45,074 nt of DNA from an uncultured Gammaproteobacteria bacterium (lineage in GTDB: Bacteria > Pseudomonadota > Gammaproteobacteria > Arenicellales > JAANXG01), in NCBI GenBank assembly GCA_947258975.1, contig CAMYKK010000033.1, positions 1-45,074 on the forward strand. The letters run 5' to 3'. Both the position numbers and the translations under genes were made by a program. The notes beneath the pieces are model-generated. The model saw only the letters and a list, made by a program, of their open reading frames with translations, was not told the origin of the DNA and did no database searches. Shown here piece after piece: positions 8,732-17,685 of this stretch. Numbering within the stretch: position 1 is the stretch's first letter; every line of letters starts with the position of its first letter.

Positions 8732-9797
8732 AGCGATGTTGAGCAAGTGCCCAAGCCACGTGTTCACGTACCAGATCGGAGGCGTCATCGCTGCGGCTCT
8801 CGAGTGACGTGACAACCACTTTTGACGTGGGCGCGTTACCCAGGGCGATGGCGATGTTTCGTAACCAACCTTCATAACCGACGCGGCGAATCGCTGACCC
8901 CGATGTTCTGCTTGCGAATTCCCGCTCTGTCCATTTGAACAGTTCCGCCAATTTCCGATCGCTTACCGGTGCTCGCGGAGAGAACCCGGGCTCATTGGAA
9001 GTGCGGGCGAAGCGGTTCCACGGGCATATCAATTGACAGTCATCACACCCAAAGATGCGATTACCGATGAGTGGGCGCAACCGCTTGGGTATGGGACCGC
9101 GCAACTCTATGGTCAGGTAGGAAATGCATAACCTTGCATCGAGCTGATACGGCGCCACGATGGCATTCGTGGGGCAGGCGCCGATGCAGGCGGTGCAGGT
9201 CCCGCAGTGATTCCGTGCGCGGGAATCCATGGGTAACGGTAAATCGGTGTAAATCTCTCCCAAAAAAAACCACGATCCGGCGGCCTGGTTGATGACATTG
9301 GTGTGCTTGCCGATCCATCCGAGACCGGCCTTTTCGGCTAGCGCTTTTTCCAGCACCGGTGCGCTATCGGTGAATACCCGATAGCCAAACTGCCCGACCT
9401 GGGCGGTGATCCGGTCCACCAGACGCTGCAACCGTTTACGAATCAATTTGTGATAATCGCCCCCCGTCGCGTAGCGGGACACGAATCCCACGGTGGGATC
9501 GTCAAGCACCGCGAATGCCTCACGGGCCCCCGGGGGCCAGTAGTCCATGCGTGCCGATATCACGCGGATGGTGCCTGGTACCAGCTCGGCGGGGCGGCTG
9601 CGACGCAGGCCGTGCCGCGCCATGTAGTGCATTTCCCCGTGCCGGCCCTGCTCCAGCCAGTGCGTCAAGTGGCGTTCGGCCCGGTCAAGATCCGTGTCGG
9701 TGATGCCGATCTGCTGAAAACCGAGTTGCGCACCCCACCGCTTGATGCGTTCGGCAAGCTGGTGGAAGTTCAACGGTGCGCTTCGCTTGGAAACCAT
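8730..9797 (-). CDS. queG: Epoxyqueuosine reductase
   Basis: QueG carries out the last step of queuosine synthesis, reducing epoxyqueuosine to queuosine in tRNA with cobalamin and two 4Fe-4S clusters. In this 355-residue protein the catalytic Asp is D144 in FTDSAPVLEKALAEKAGLGW. The first cluster motif is CGTCTACIGACP (C198, C201, C204, C208) and the second is C224 with CDDCQLICPW (C251, C254, C258). The C-terminal extension includes a HEAT-like region (REHVAWALAQH). It is divergent from nnr with 20 bases between start codons, so the two share a promoter region, as in E. coli. Confidence 0.96.
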   Translation of the reverse strand: MVSKRSAPLNFHQLAERIKRWGAQLGFQQIGITDTDLDRAERHLTHWLEQGRHGEMHYMARHGLRRSRPAELVPGTIRVISARMDYWPPGAREAFAVLDDPTVGFVSRYATGGDYHKLIRKRLQRLVDRITAQVGQFGYRVFTDSAPVLEKALAEKAGLGWIGKHTNVINQAAGSWFFLGEIYTDLPLPMDSRARNHCGTCTACIGACPTNAIVAPYQLDARLCISYLTIELRGPIPKRLRPLIGNRIFGCDDCQLICPWNRFARTSNEPGFSPRAPVSDRKLAELFKWTEREFASRTSGSAIRRVGYEGWLRNIAIALGNAPTSKVVVTSLESRSDDASDLVREHVAWALAQHR

Positions 9798-9817
9798 TAC
9801 CCCCTATCATACCCACT

Positions 9818-11302
9818 ATGAAATCGCTGCCCCAGGAGTTGTACCGTGCCGAACAGGTGCGTGAATTGGACCGCATCGCCATCGAAGATCGTGGCATCGA
9901 TGGTTACGAATTAATGGCCCGCGCCGGCCAGGCCGCATTTCGGGTGCTGCTTGCACGCTGGCCGCGCGCCCGGCGCATCGGCATTGTATGCGGTACGGGC
10001 AATAACGGTGGCGATGGGTATGTCCTCGCCGCCCAGGCGCGGCAGGCGGGACTGGCAGAGCGGGTGTGGGCGGTGGCGCCGCCCAAGTCCCAGGCGGCGA
10101 TCAAGGCATGCCAGGCCTACGAACAGGCCGGTGGTGAGATCCAGGACCTTGCCGATGCCGCGGCGCCCAGCGCCGATGTGGTGGTGGATGCGTTACTGGG
10201 CACCGGATTAGAGCGGGAGGTGAAGGGTGAATATGCCCGCGCCATCGATGCGATCAACGCGCACTCCGGAGCGGTGTTGGCAATCGATATTCCGTCGGGA
10301 TTGCATGCAGATACCGGCCGCGTGTTGGGGACTGCGGTGCGCGCTGACGCAACGGTGACGTTTATCGGCATGAAGCTGGGTTTGTTCACTGGACGTGGCC
10401 GGGCCCTGGGAGGGACGGTGTTGTTTAACGACTTGGGTGTCCCGCCGGATATCTATGGCGAGCTGGCGCCCGCGGCGCGGCGTATCCGGCCCGGCCCCGA
10501 CACATGGGCGGGGCTCGCGCGTGAACGTGACGCCCACAAAGGCGACTGCGGCCGGGTTGTGGCGATCGGCGGCGATATCGGGATGCTCGGTGCGCTGCAG
10601 ATGTGCGGCGTGGCGGCGTACCGAAGCGGCGCCGGCTTGGTGCGCGTCATCACGCGTCCCGAGCACGCGCCCGTGGTCACCGCCGGGTGCCCGGAGTTGT
10701 TGGTTACCGGGAGTGATGACCCGGCGGCGGTTAAGGAGCAGCTGGCGGGCGCAGACGCGGTAGCCATAGGACCGGGTTTGGGGCAGGGTGAATGGGGTAA
10801 GGTGATGCTCTCGTTGGCGCTGGAGTGGCGAGGACCCCTGGTCGTCGACGCGGACGCGTTGAATCTGCTGGCGGCGGATCCGGTGCGTCGGGAGCCGTGG
10901 ATCCTGACCCCACATCCGGGCGAGGCGGGCCGATTGTTGGGATCCGGGAGCGGCCAGGTCCAGTCGGACCGCGTGGCGGCGGTACGGGAGATCGCGCGCC
11001 GTTTCGACGGTGTTGCCGTACTCAAGGGATCGGGGACCTTGGTTAGCGGCGCGGCCGACGAACTGTGGGTGTGTGATATCGGTAACCCGGGTATGGCCAC
11101 GGGCGGTATGGGTGATGTGCTGACCGGGGTGATCGTGTCATTGGTGGCGCAGGGAATGCCGCTGTCGTCAGCGGCGTGTATTGGCGTTTGGCTGCACGCC
11201 GCCGCCGCGGACCACGCCGCCCGGGAGATTGGCGAGCGCGGCTTGATGGCGACCGATCTTTATCCGTGGCTGAGCGCCGTGCTCAGCGATTTGTGGGCAT
11301 GA
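9818..11302 (+). CDS. nnr: Bifunctional NAD(P)H-hydrate epimerase/dehydratase
   Basis: Nnr repairs hydrated NADH and NADPH. The N-terminal YjeF_N domain (about 1-210; GTGNNGGDGYVLAAQAR and DALLGTGLERE) epimerises the R form. The C-terminal carbohydrate-kinase-like domain (about 225-490; KGDCGRVVAIGGDIGMLGA, LTPHPGEAGRLLG, GNPGMATGGMGDVLTG) dehydrates the S form using ADP or ATP. The frame is open from 9776, but ATG 9818 gives a normal N-terminus (MKSLPQELYRAEQ) and avoids overlap with the divergent queG. The stop overlaps tsaE in an ATGA. It is the first gene of the nnr-tsaE-amiB-mutL-miaA-hfq cluster. Confidence 0.95.
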   Translation: MKSLPQELYRAEQVRELDRIAIEDRGIDGYELMARAGQAAFRVLLARWPRARRIGIVCGTGNNGGDGYVLAAQARQAGLAERVWAVAPPKSQAAIKACQAYEQAGGEIQDLADAAAPSADVVVDALLGTGLEREVKGEYARAIDAINAHSGAVLAIDIPSGLHADTGRVLGTAVRADATVTFIGMKLGLFTGRGRALGGTVLFNDLGVPPDIYGELAPAARRIRPGPDTWAGLARERDAHKGDCGRVVAIGGDIGMLGALQMCGVAAYRSGAGLVRVITRPEHAPVVTAGCPELLVTGSDDPAAVKEQLAGADAVAIGPGLGQGEWGKVMLSLALEWRGPLVVDADALNLLAADPVRREPWILTPHPGEAGRLLGSGSGQVQSDRVAAVREIARRFDGVAVLKGSGTLVSGAADELWVCDIGNPGMATGGMGDVLTGVIVSLVAQGMPLSSAACIGVWLHAAAADHAAREIGERGLMATDLYPWLSAVLSDLWA

Positions 11303-11754
11303 CTACCACGCGCGTCGTGGTCGACGATGAGGAAGCAATGCTCGCATTAGCGGCATCCATGGCTGGCCATTTGCGTTCGGGGCAACTGCTGTATTTGCAG
11401 GGTGATCTCGGGGCCGGGAAGACCACCTTCGTACGCGGACTGTTGCGCGGTCTTGGGTACCGCGGTCACGTTAAAAGTCCGACCTATACGCTGGTGGAGC
11501 CATACGAGGTAGCGGACCTGCTGATCAATCATTTCGACCTGTACCGCCTCTCCGCGCCGGAGGAGGTTGAATCCGTGGGGATACGTGATTATATGATCGG
11601 GAGCGGCATCTGTGTCGTAGAATGGGCGGAGCGGGGCGCAGGTGTACTGCCGCCGGCAGATGCCGTAATCAGGATTCATCATAATGGCGACCGGCGCGTC
11701 GTCGAAATTGATTGCTATACCGAATTGGGTCACGAATTGTGCGGAGGTTTGTGA
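11299..11754 (+). CDS. tsaE: tRNA threonylcarbamoyladenosine synthesis ATPase TsaE
   Basis: TsaE is the P-loop ATPase needed with TsaB and TsaD to form t6A37 on tRNAs that read ANN codons. The 151-residue protein has Walker A GDLGAGKTT (35-43), KSPTYTLVEPYE, the aspartate-bearing HFDLYRL segment and CVVEWAERG, all family hallmarks. The start ATG 11299 overlaps the nnr stop (ATGA), and its own stop overlaps the GTG of amiB, indicating tight coupling. The order and overlaps match the E. coli yjeF-yjeE-amiB arrangement. Confidence 0.96.
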   Translation: MTTTRVVVDDEEAMLALAASMAGHLRSGQLLYLQGDLGAGKTTFVRGLLRGLGYRGHVKSPTYTLVEPYEVADLLINHFDLYRLSAPEEVESVGIRDYMIGSGICVVEWAERGAGVLPPADAVIRIHHNGDRRVVEIDCYTELGHELCGGL

Positions 11755-13064
11755 AGGTTCATCGATTGGCTGGGGTATGGTTGTTGTTCGTGGCAAACCT
11801 GTGCCTCGCGGATGTGGTGACAGTGAAGAACCTCCGTATGTGGCGTGCACCGGATCACACACGCTTGGTGCTTGATCTCAGCCGTCCGGTGGAACACCGG
11901 TTGTTTACGCTGGATGATCCGGATAGGTTGGTGCTGGACCTGCAAAACGCGAAACTGTTTGGCAGCCTGCCGAATCTCGATCTGCGCGGACCATACCTGC
12001 GGCGCCTGCGTACCGGCAAGCCGGACGATCGCGTGCTTAGAATCGTCCTGGACCTCAAGCGGAAGGTGCGCCCGCGAACCTTCGTGTTGACCCCGAATCG
12101 CCTCTACGGCCATCGTTTGGTCATCGATCTGTACGCCAAGGAAGCCAGCGTGAATGCGGCGCCGAAAGACTATACGCCGCCGCCACGTGAGCGGTCCGCG
12201 AAAATCGTGGTGGCCATAGACGCGGGACACGGTGGTGAGGACCCAGGGTCGGTCGGACGTATTGGGACCCGGGAAAAGATCATTTCGTTGAAGGTTGCGC
12301 GGGAGCTTCGGAAATTGATCGAGTGGGATTCCGGTATGCGCCCGGTGATGATTCGCACAGGTGATTACTACCTGAGTTTGAGACGCCGTATCGCCAAGGC
12401 ACGCCGCCACCAGGCAGATGTATTCGTGTCGATTCATGCCGATGCCTTCCCCAACCGGAAGGTGCGAGGCTCGTCGGTGTATGCCTTGTCTCGGCGCGGG
12501 GCGTCCACCGAGCAGGCACGGTGGTTGGCGGATAAGGAAAACGCCGCGGATCTCATCGGTGGTGTGAGCTTGCGTGACACGGATGATCAGTTGGCCAAGG
12601 TGTTGCTGGACCTGTCGATGACCGAGACGGTCAGTCGCAGCCTCGACTTGGGGCAGGATGTGCTGCGTGCGTTGCGCAAGATCGGTCCAACCCACCGCAA
12701 GCGCGTGGAGCAGGCGGGATTCGTGGTGCTGAAATCACCGGATATCCCGTCGATCCTGGTGGAGACCGCATTTCTCAGTAATCCCACGGAGGAACGCCTG
12801 CTGCGCAATGCCAAACACCGGCGCCGGATCGCGAATGCGATTTATCAGGGAATAAAACGTTATCTTAGCCGTCATCCGGTCCGCGCCACCGCGGCGGCGA
12901 AAACCGACATGACGTACGTGGTGCGCTCCGGTGATTCGTTGTCGGCCATCGCGGTGCGCTATGGCACGTCTATCGCACGCCTCAAGCGTGCTAATAAACT
13001 GAACGGAAACACTATCCGCGTCGGGCAGAAATTGCGTATCCCGGTTAACGGCGTAGGGGGATAA
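11751..13064 (+). CDS. amiB: N-acetylmuramoyl-L-alanine amidase with AMIN and LysM domains
   Basis: This periplasmic zinc amidase cleaves the stem peptide from MurNAc at the septum during cell separation. The start is GTG 11751, overlapping the tsaE stop and preceded by GCGGAGG; it begins a signal peptide (MKVHRLAGVWLLFVANLCLA). The AMIN domain (about 25-125) should target the septum. Amidase_3 (about 153-372) has zinc ligands H160 (DAGHGG), E175 and H229 (SIHADAF) and the catalytic Glu E338 (LVETAFLSN). A LysM domain (388-431; SGDSLSAIAVRYGTS) binds peptidoglycan, an arrangement found in many AmiB proteins outside the Enterobacterales. The long helix 270-325 fits the EnvC/NlpD-regulated autoinhibitory segment. 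The operon position supports amiB over amiC. Confidence 0.93.
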   Translation: MKVHRLAGVWLLFVANLCLADVVTVKNLRMWRAPDHTRLVLDLSRPVEHRLFTLDDPDRLVLDLQNAKLFGSLPNLDLRGPYLRRLRTGKPDDRVLRIVLDLKRKVRPRTFVLTPNRLYGHRLVIDLYAKEASVNAAPKDYTPPPRERSAKIVVAIDAGHGGEDPGSVGRIGTREKIISLKVARELRKLIEWDSGMRPVMIRTGDYYLSLRRRIAKARRHQADVFVSIHADAFPNRKVRGSSVYALSRRGASTEQARWLADKENAADLIGGVSLRDTDDQLAKVLLDLSMTETVSRSLDLGQDVLRALRKIGPTHRKRVEQAGFVVLKSPDIPSILVETAFLSNPTEERLLRNAKHRRRIANAIYQGIKRYLSRHPVRATAAAKTDMTYVVRSGDSLSAIAVRYGTSIARLKRANKLNGNTIRVGQKLRIPVNGVGG

Positions 13065-13068
13065 CACA

Positions 13069-14853
13069 TTGGGCGAGTCACGATCCAGAATCCGGGAACT
13101 TCCCTCGCAACTTGTCAATCAGATCGCCGCCGGCGAAATTATTGAGCGCCCGGCATCGGTTCTCAAAGAATTACTCGAAAATAGCCTTGATGCGGGCGCT
13201 GGTACCATCGACGTAGACATTGACCGGGGCGGCATTACGCGTATCCAGGTGACGGATAACGGGTGCGGCATCGTCAAACAAGATTTGCCATTGGCGTTGT
13301 CCCGCCACGCTACCAGTAAGCTGGTTGCAATCGGCGATCTGCAATCCATCCGCTCGTTGGGTTTTCGTGGCGAAGCGCTACCGAGCATCGCCTCGGTATC
13401 GCGGTTGCGGTTGCGTACCCGCATCGAGGATGACCGCATGGGATGGGAGGTGAGCAGTGACGGGGCTGGCAACCTTAGCGGGCCGCAGCCCGCAGCGCAT
13501 CCGGTTGGGACCAGCGTTGAAGTCAGGGATCTGTTCTATAATACGCCGGCGCGGAGAAAATTCCTGCGCAGCGAACGCACCGAAGCGTATCACATCGCGG
13601 AGATTCTGAAGCGTTTGGCCCTGAGCCGCTTCGCGGTGCATATCACATATCGCCGCGACGAGCGTCCGGTGGCGACGTATCCCGCTGCCTGCGACGAACG
13701 CCAGCAGGACCAACGGCTGCGCGCCATTTGCGGGGCGGCCATGGCGGAACAATCGTTGTACTTCGCGCATGCAGGGAGTGACTTGCGATTGTGGGGCTGG
13801 TTAGGCCTGCCGACATTCTCCCGCAGTCAACGGGATCTGCAATATTTCTTCGTAAACGGCAGGATGGTGCGTGATAAAACCGTGGCCCACGCCGTTCGCC
13901 AGGCCTATCAGGATGTGCTCTATCATGGCCGTCATCCGGCCTTTGTGCTGTATCTCGAGTTGGATCCGTCGCGCGTCGACGTCAACGTGCATCCCGCAAA
14001 ACACGAAGTCCGGTTCCGGGATACGCGATCGGTGCATGATTTTATCTATCACACCTTGCATCGAATTGTGGCCGACGACACCACGCCGCGGCATGCGGTC
14101 AGCACCGTGGCGCAGCTGCCGCGGGAGTTGCCGCGCGCCGGTGACCGTGTCGGTGCCGCACAACTGACGATGGCGATGCGCCTTGCCGAACCCGCAAGCG
14201 GCTACCGGGCGTCGCCGGGTTCCGTGGGCCATGCGCCAGCGGTTCACACGGTACACGAGCCCGACGGCGCATTGCCACTGGGGTATGCGTTGGCGCAGCT
14301 ACACGGTGTCTACATTCTCGCGCAAAACCAAAAGGGTTTGGTGCTCGTGGATATGCATGCTGCCCACGAACGCATTACCTACGAGAGTCTGAAAGACCAA
14401 TGGATCAAGGACGGAGTCCGCGGCCAGTCGTTGTTGGTGCCGGTCACGTTGCAGGTCACGACCCAGGAAATGGCAACATGGAGCCGCTACGGCGACCAAT
14501 TCGATGGCTTGGGTTTTGACATCGAACAGTTGTCCGCGGACACCCTGGTGGCGCGCAAAGCGCCGGCGCTCCTCGCCGATGTGGACATCCCCGCCCTGGT
14601 GCGGGACGTGCTGGCGGATCTCGCGGAATGCGGCAGCAGTCTGCGTATCGCCGATCGCATCAACGAGGTATTGTCCGCCATGGCGTGTCATGGATCGGTG
14701 CGCGCGAATCGGCGCCTTGGCATCGAGGAGATGAATGCGCTGCTGCGGGATATGGAAGCGACCGAGCGCAGCAATCAGTGCAACCATGGGCGTCCGACGT
14801 GGGTCCAATTGTCGTTGGCGGAAGTGGATAAATGGTTTATGCGGGGCCGTTAG
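13069..14853 (+). CDS. mutL: DNA mismatch repair protein MutL, endonuclease type
   Basis: MutL links mismatch recognition by MutS to strand removal. The N-terminal GHKL ATPase is intact (NQIAAGEIIERPASVLKELL, DNGCGI, GFRGEALPSI). The C-terminal domain carries the metal-binding endonuclease set: DMHAAHERITYE (428-439), ACH (539-541), CNHGRP (571-576) and FMR (590-592). Proteins with these motifs nick DNA themselves, and E. coli MutL, which depends on MutH, lacks them. Translation begins at TTG 13069 after a TAGGGGG ribosome-binding site; no ATG lies closer to the conserved RIRELPSQL. The 594-residue length is normal. Four bases separate it from amiB. Confidence 0.95.
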   Translation: MGESRSRIRELPSQLVNQIAAGEIIERPASVLKELLENSLDAGAGTIDVDIDRGGITRIQVTDNGCGIVKQDLPLALSRHATSKLVAIGDLQSIRSLGFRGEALPSIASVSRLRLRTRIEDDRMGWEVSSDGAGNLSGPQPAAHPVGTSVEVRDLFYNTPARRKFLRSERTEAYHIAEILKRLALSRFAVHITYRRDERPVATYPAACDERQQDQRLRAICGAAMAEQSLYFAHAGSDLRLWGWLGLPTFSRSQRDLQYFFVNGRMVRDKTVAHAVRQAYQDVLYHGRHPAFVLYLELDPSRVDVNVHPAKHEVRFRDTRSVHDFIYHTLHRIVADDTTPRHAVSTVAQLPRELPRAGDRVGAAQLTMAMRLAEPASGYRASPGSVGHAPAVHTVHEPDGALPLGYALAQLHGVYILAQNQKGLVLVDMHAAHERITYESLKDQWIKDGVRGQSLLVPVTLQVTTQEMATWSRYGDQFDGLGFDIEQLSADTLVARKAPALLADVDIPALVRDVLADLAECGSSLRIADRINEVLSAMACHGSVRANRRLGIEEMNALLRDMEATERSNQCNHGRPTWVQLSLAEVDKWFMRGR

Positions 14854-14859
14854 CCCCGC
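14841..14859. terminator. GC-rich hairpin over the mutL stop codon
   Basis: GCGGGGC (14841-14847) and GCCCCGC (14853-14859) form a perfect seven-base stem with a five-base loop that contains most of the mutL stop codon. It lacks a T-run, so it is more likely to slow ribosomes or stabilise mRNA between mutL and miaA than to terminate the operon. Confidence 0.35.
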
Positions 14860-14872
14860 GACCCGATCTGCG

Positions 14873-15886
14873 ATGACCATGCCTCCGCCTGCCGTATTTC
14901 TCATGGGCCCCACCGGGGCCGGCAAGACCGACCTGGCGGTCAGGCTTGCCGGTGCGTTTCCGTTCGCAGTAATCAACGTGGACTCGGCACAAATATACAA
15001 AGGCATGGACATTGGCACCGCCAAGCCGTCCAAGGCTTGTCTGCAGCAGGTGCCGCACCGGCTGATCGACATTCGCGAACCACACCAAGCCTATTCCGCG
15101 GCCGACTTTCGCCGCGATGCCCTGAACGAGATGGCGGCCATTACGGCCGCGGGTAAGATACCGCTGTTGGTAGGCGGCACGATGTTCTATTTTCGGACAC
15201 TGGAGCACGGAATCGACGCTCTGCCCGGGGCCGATAGCGCGGTGCGCGACCGCCTCGCCAGGCGCGCCGCGCAGTTGGGTTGGCCGGCACTTCATCGTGA
15301 GCTGGCGCACGTGGACCCAAATCGCGCGCGGCGCATCGATCCCCATGACCGACAGCGAATTCAGCGCGCCTTGGAGTTGAATCGGCTTACCGGTTCGCCG
15401 ATGGGCAAGGCCGGCGCGGCGCGCGTCCCCGCGCCGTATCGCATCCACAAACTCGCGGTCACGGCTGCGGATCGGGCGCAACTGCATCGGCGGATTGATC
15501 ACCGATTTCGCGAGATGCTGGCGCGAGGATTGGTGGACGAGGTGCGCCAGTTGTTACAGCGAGAGGAAATTACCCTTGATTTACAAGCACTTCGCGTTGT
15601 TGGCTACCGGCACGTGGGCGAATATCTTGTGGGCAAAGTGAGTTATAATGAGATGTTGGAAAAAGCAGTTGCCAGCACCCGGCAACTGGCGAAGCGCCAG
15701 TTGACGTGGTTGCGCAACCAACGGGGGGTTGTGTGGATCAACAGCCTCGATGTGAACCGTCCCGACGGACCGGTGAATTCGGTAGCGGAATACCTAATCG
15801 GCAAACTGTCGTACCGGACTCCTGGAGGAGTACCCATTGAGAATCGCCACGGAGAGCCCCACTACTTTAGACAAGGTCAATCATAA
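14873..15886 (+). CDS. miaA: tRNA dimethylallyltransferase
   Basis: MiaA transfers the dimethylallyl group to A37 of tRNAs reading UNN codons, the first step to ms2i6A. The sequence has the P-loop GPTGAGKT (12-19), [33 protein letters not shown], and the tRNA-binding segment [15 protein letters not shown]. The start is ATG 14873; the frame upstream of it reads through mutL. At 337 residues it is about 20-30 longer than usual. The extra C-terminus (after [14 protein letters not shown]) runs into the hfq leader and is not recognisable. hfq follows 19 bases later. Confidence 0.95.
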   Translation: MTMPPPAVFLMGPTGAGKTDLAVRLAGAFPFAVINVDSAQIYKGMDIGTAKPSKACLQQVPHRLIDIREPHQAYSAADFRRDALNEMAAITAAGKIPLLVGGTMFYFRTLEHGIDALPGADSAVRDRLARRAAQLGWPALHRELAHVDPNRARRIDPHDRQRIQRALELNRLTGSPMGKAGAARVPAPYRIHKLAVTAADRAQLHRRIDHRFREMLARGLVDEVRQLLQREEITLDLQALRVVGYRHVGEYLVGKVSYNEMLEKAVASTRQLAKRQLTWLRNQRGVVWINSLDVNRPDGPVNSVAEYLIGKLSYRTPGGVPIENRHGEPHYFRQGQS

Positions 15887-15905
15887 CAAGGTCAGGAGAG
15901 AAACG

Positions 15906-16160
15906 ATGGCTCAACAAAAAAAAGGGGAGGCTTTACAGGATCCGTTCCTGAATGTGCTGCGTAAAGAGCGTGTCCCGGTGTCAATATATCTGGTCAACGG
16001 AATCAAGCTACAGGGCCAGGTCGAATCCTTTGATCAATTTGTGGTGCTGCTGAAAAATAGTGTCAGTCAAATGATCTATAAGCATGCCATTTCAACCGTT
16101 GTACCGAGTCGTGCCGTCAAAATCCCACTTGAGTCCGCTGACGAATCGTCTGATAGCTAA
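15906..16160 (+). CDS. hfq: RNA chaperone Hfq
   Basis: Hfq is the Sm-like hexamer that matches small RNAs with target mRNAs. The 84-residue protein shows the complete Sm1 motif ([35 protein letters not shown]) and the Sm2 motif with YKHAIST, and a short acidic C-terminal tail. The start is ATG 15906, with AGGAGAG six bases upstream; the longer open frame to the left is not conserved. It lies between miaA and hflX as in most gammaproteobacteria. Two hairpins separate it from hflX, and one of them may end part of the transcripts. Confidence 0.97.
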   Translation: MAQQKKGEALQDPFLNVLRKERVPVSIYLVNGIKLQGQVESFDQFVVLLKNSVSQMIYKHAISTVVPSRAVKIPLESADESSDS

Positions 16161-16201
16161 AAGTGGGCGAAGTCCCACCCACAGACACGTGACGACATCA
16201 A

Positions 16202-16228
16202 ACACGCGAGCCTGTCCCGCTCGTGTGT
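16202..16228 (+). terminator. Ten-base-pair hairpin between hfq and hflX
   Basis: ACACGCGAGC (16202-16211) pairs fully with GCTCGTGTGT (16219-16228), with one G-T wobble and a seven-base loop. A smaller stem, GTGGG/CCCAC (16163-16178), lies directly after the hfq stop. Neither has a T-run, so they may be attenuators or mRNA 3'-end protectors. The larger stem would bury the GTG at 16223 and supports placing the hflX start downstream, at 16262. Confidence 0.4.
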
Positions 16229-16261
16229 GGAACAACGTGTGCCCGTATATGCCGTACGTTT

Positions 16262-17572
16262 GTGGATGATCTGACGCATAAAGATCGCGCGATCCTCGTT
16301 CATCAGCGGCAGCGCCGCGGCGACGAGAGCGAGTCAGTTGCGGAACTGCAATTGCTGGTGGAGTCCGCCGGGGCTGAAATCTGCGAGCTGATGGTCGGCC
16401 AACGCAGCTCACCGGATCCGGCAACTTACATCGGCAAGGGCAAGGCGCAAGAATTGCGGGAGATGGTGAGCCGATGCGGCGCCGATTTCATCGTGGTCAA
16501 TCATGATATCTCCCCCGTTCAGGAACGAAATCTGGAACGGACCGTAGACTGCCGGGTACTGGACCGCACCAGTTTGATTCTCGATATCTTCGCGCAACGG
16601 GCCGCAAGTCATGAGGGTAAACTGCAGGTCGAGTTGGCCCAGCTCCGACACCTGTCAACCCGGTTGGTCCGCGGTTGGACGCATCTGGAACGGCAGAAGG
16701 GTGGTATCGGGCTTCGTGGTCCGGGGGAAACCCAACTCGAGACCGACCGCCGATTGATCGGACGGCGTATCAAGACGCTTAAACGGCGGCTGGAGCGGGT
16801 TTCGTCGCAGCGCGGCCTACGGCGCAAGTCCCGGCACAAGGTCCCGATCCCGACCGTCTCGCTGGCGGGTTACACCAACGCGGGAAAGTCTTCGTTGTTC
16901 AATCAATTAACAGGATCCGATGTCTTCATAGCGGATCAGTTGTTCGCGACATTGGACCCGACTATGAGACGCCTCGAGGTACCGGGTTTTGGGCCGGTGG
17001 TGTTGTCGGATACGGTGGGTTTCATCCGCGATCTACCGCATAGCCTGGTCAAGGCCTTTCATTCAACGCTGGAAGAGGTTGCCAACGCAGACCTGTTGCT
17101 CCACGTGGTTGATATCGGTAATTCCGACCGGCGTGAATGCATGCATCAAGTGGAGCGTGTCCTCGCCGATATCGGCGCCGACGAGATACCCGTGGTCGTT
17201 GTTTACAACAAGATCGATGTTGTCGGAACCGCGCCGCGATACGAGTGCAATGCCCAAGGATTGCCGGATAAAGTCTGGTTGTCTGCGCAGACCGGCGCCG
17301 GTGTCGATCTGCTCGGCCATGCTATTAGTCTGCAGTTGGGCCGCTATCGACGCTCCTATCGCATTCGGCTGCCGGCCCGGCAGGGCCGGCTGCGCGCACA
17401 ACTGTTTCAGCGTGGGAACGTATTGCGTGAGCAGATCGACGCCCAAGGCGGTTGGATTTTGGACGTGGAGATGTCGGAAGCCACGTCGAATTGGATGCAT
17501 CGGCAGCGGGAATTCGACAAAAGCTGTGTCGTTGAGAGCCTGCCGGATCTGCGCGAGGCAGCCGGGGCATGA
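16262..17572 (+). CDS. hflX: Ribosome-associated GTPase HflX
   Basis: HflX is a GTPase that splits stalled 70S ribosomes under stress. The N-terminal nucleotide-binding domain includes VGQRSSPDPATYIGKGKAQE and VVNHDISPVQERNLER. A helical linker with GPGETQLETDRRLI follows, then the G domain with G1 GYTNAGKSS, G3 DTVGFIRDLPH and G4 NKID. A C-terminal domain ends near residue 436. GTG 16262 is preferred: it gives a family-like beginning (DDLTHKDRAILVHQ) and avoids the upstream hairpin, although no strong ribosome-binding site is visible for it or for GTG 16223. It sits between hfq and hflK as in E. coli. Confidence 0.94.
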   Translation: MDDLTHKDRAILVHQRQRRGDESESVAELQLLVESAGAEICELMVGQRSSPDPATYIGKGKAQELREMVSRCGADFIVVNHDISPVQERNLERTVDCRVLDRTSLILDIFAQRAASHEGKLQVELAQLRHLSTRLVRGWTHLERQKGGIGLRGPGETQLETDRRLIGRRIKTLKRRLERVSSQRGLRRKSRHKVPIPTVSLAGYTNAGKSSLFNQLTGSDVFIADQLFATLDPTMRRLEVPGFGPVVLSDTVGFIRDLPHSLVKAFHSTLEEVANADLLLHVVDIGNSDRRECMHQVERVLADIGADEIPVVVVYNKIDVVGTAPRYECNAQGLPDKVWLSAQTGAGVDLLGHAISLQLGRYRRSYRIRLPARQGRLRAQLFQRGNVLREQIDAQGGWILDVEMSEATSNWMHRQREFDKSCVVESLPDLREAAGA

Positions 17573-17611
17573 CAATCCTGCAACTATTCTCGGTGCGTAT
17601 GCCCCTCGCCA

Positions 17612-17620
17612 TGTTAAAAT
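17612..17620 (+). promoter_or_regulatory. Candidate extended -10 promoter for hflKC
   Basis: TGTTAAAAT is a TG-n-TAAAAT extended -10 element, positioned in the 113-bp gap between hflX and hflK and about 65 bases before the hflK ATG. No clear -35 box is present, which is usual for extended -10 promoters. It suggests hflK-hflC can be expressed separately from the upstream operon. Confidence 0.3.
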
Positions 17621-17685
17621 CCGAAAGTAGCGAAAATTCGATGCGGTAAATGTTTTTTTAATGTTTCTCAGGAGTAACTAACGAA

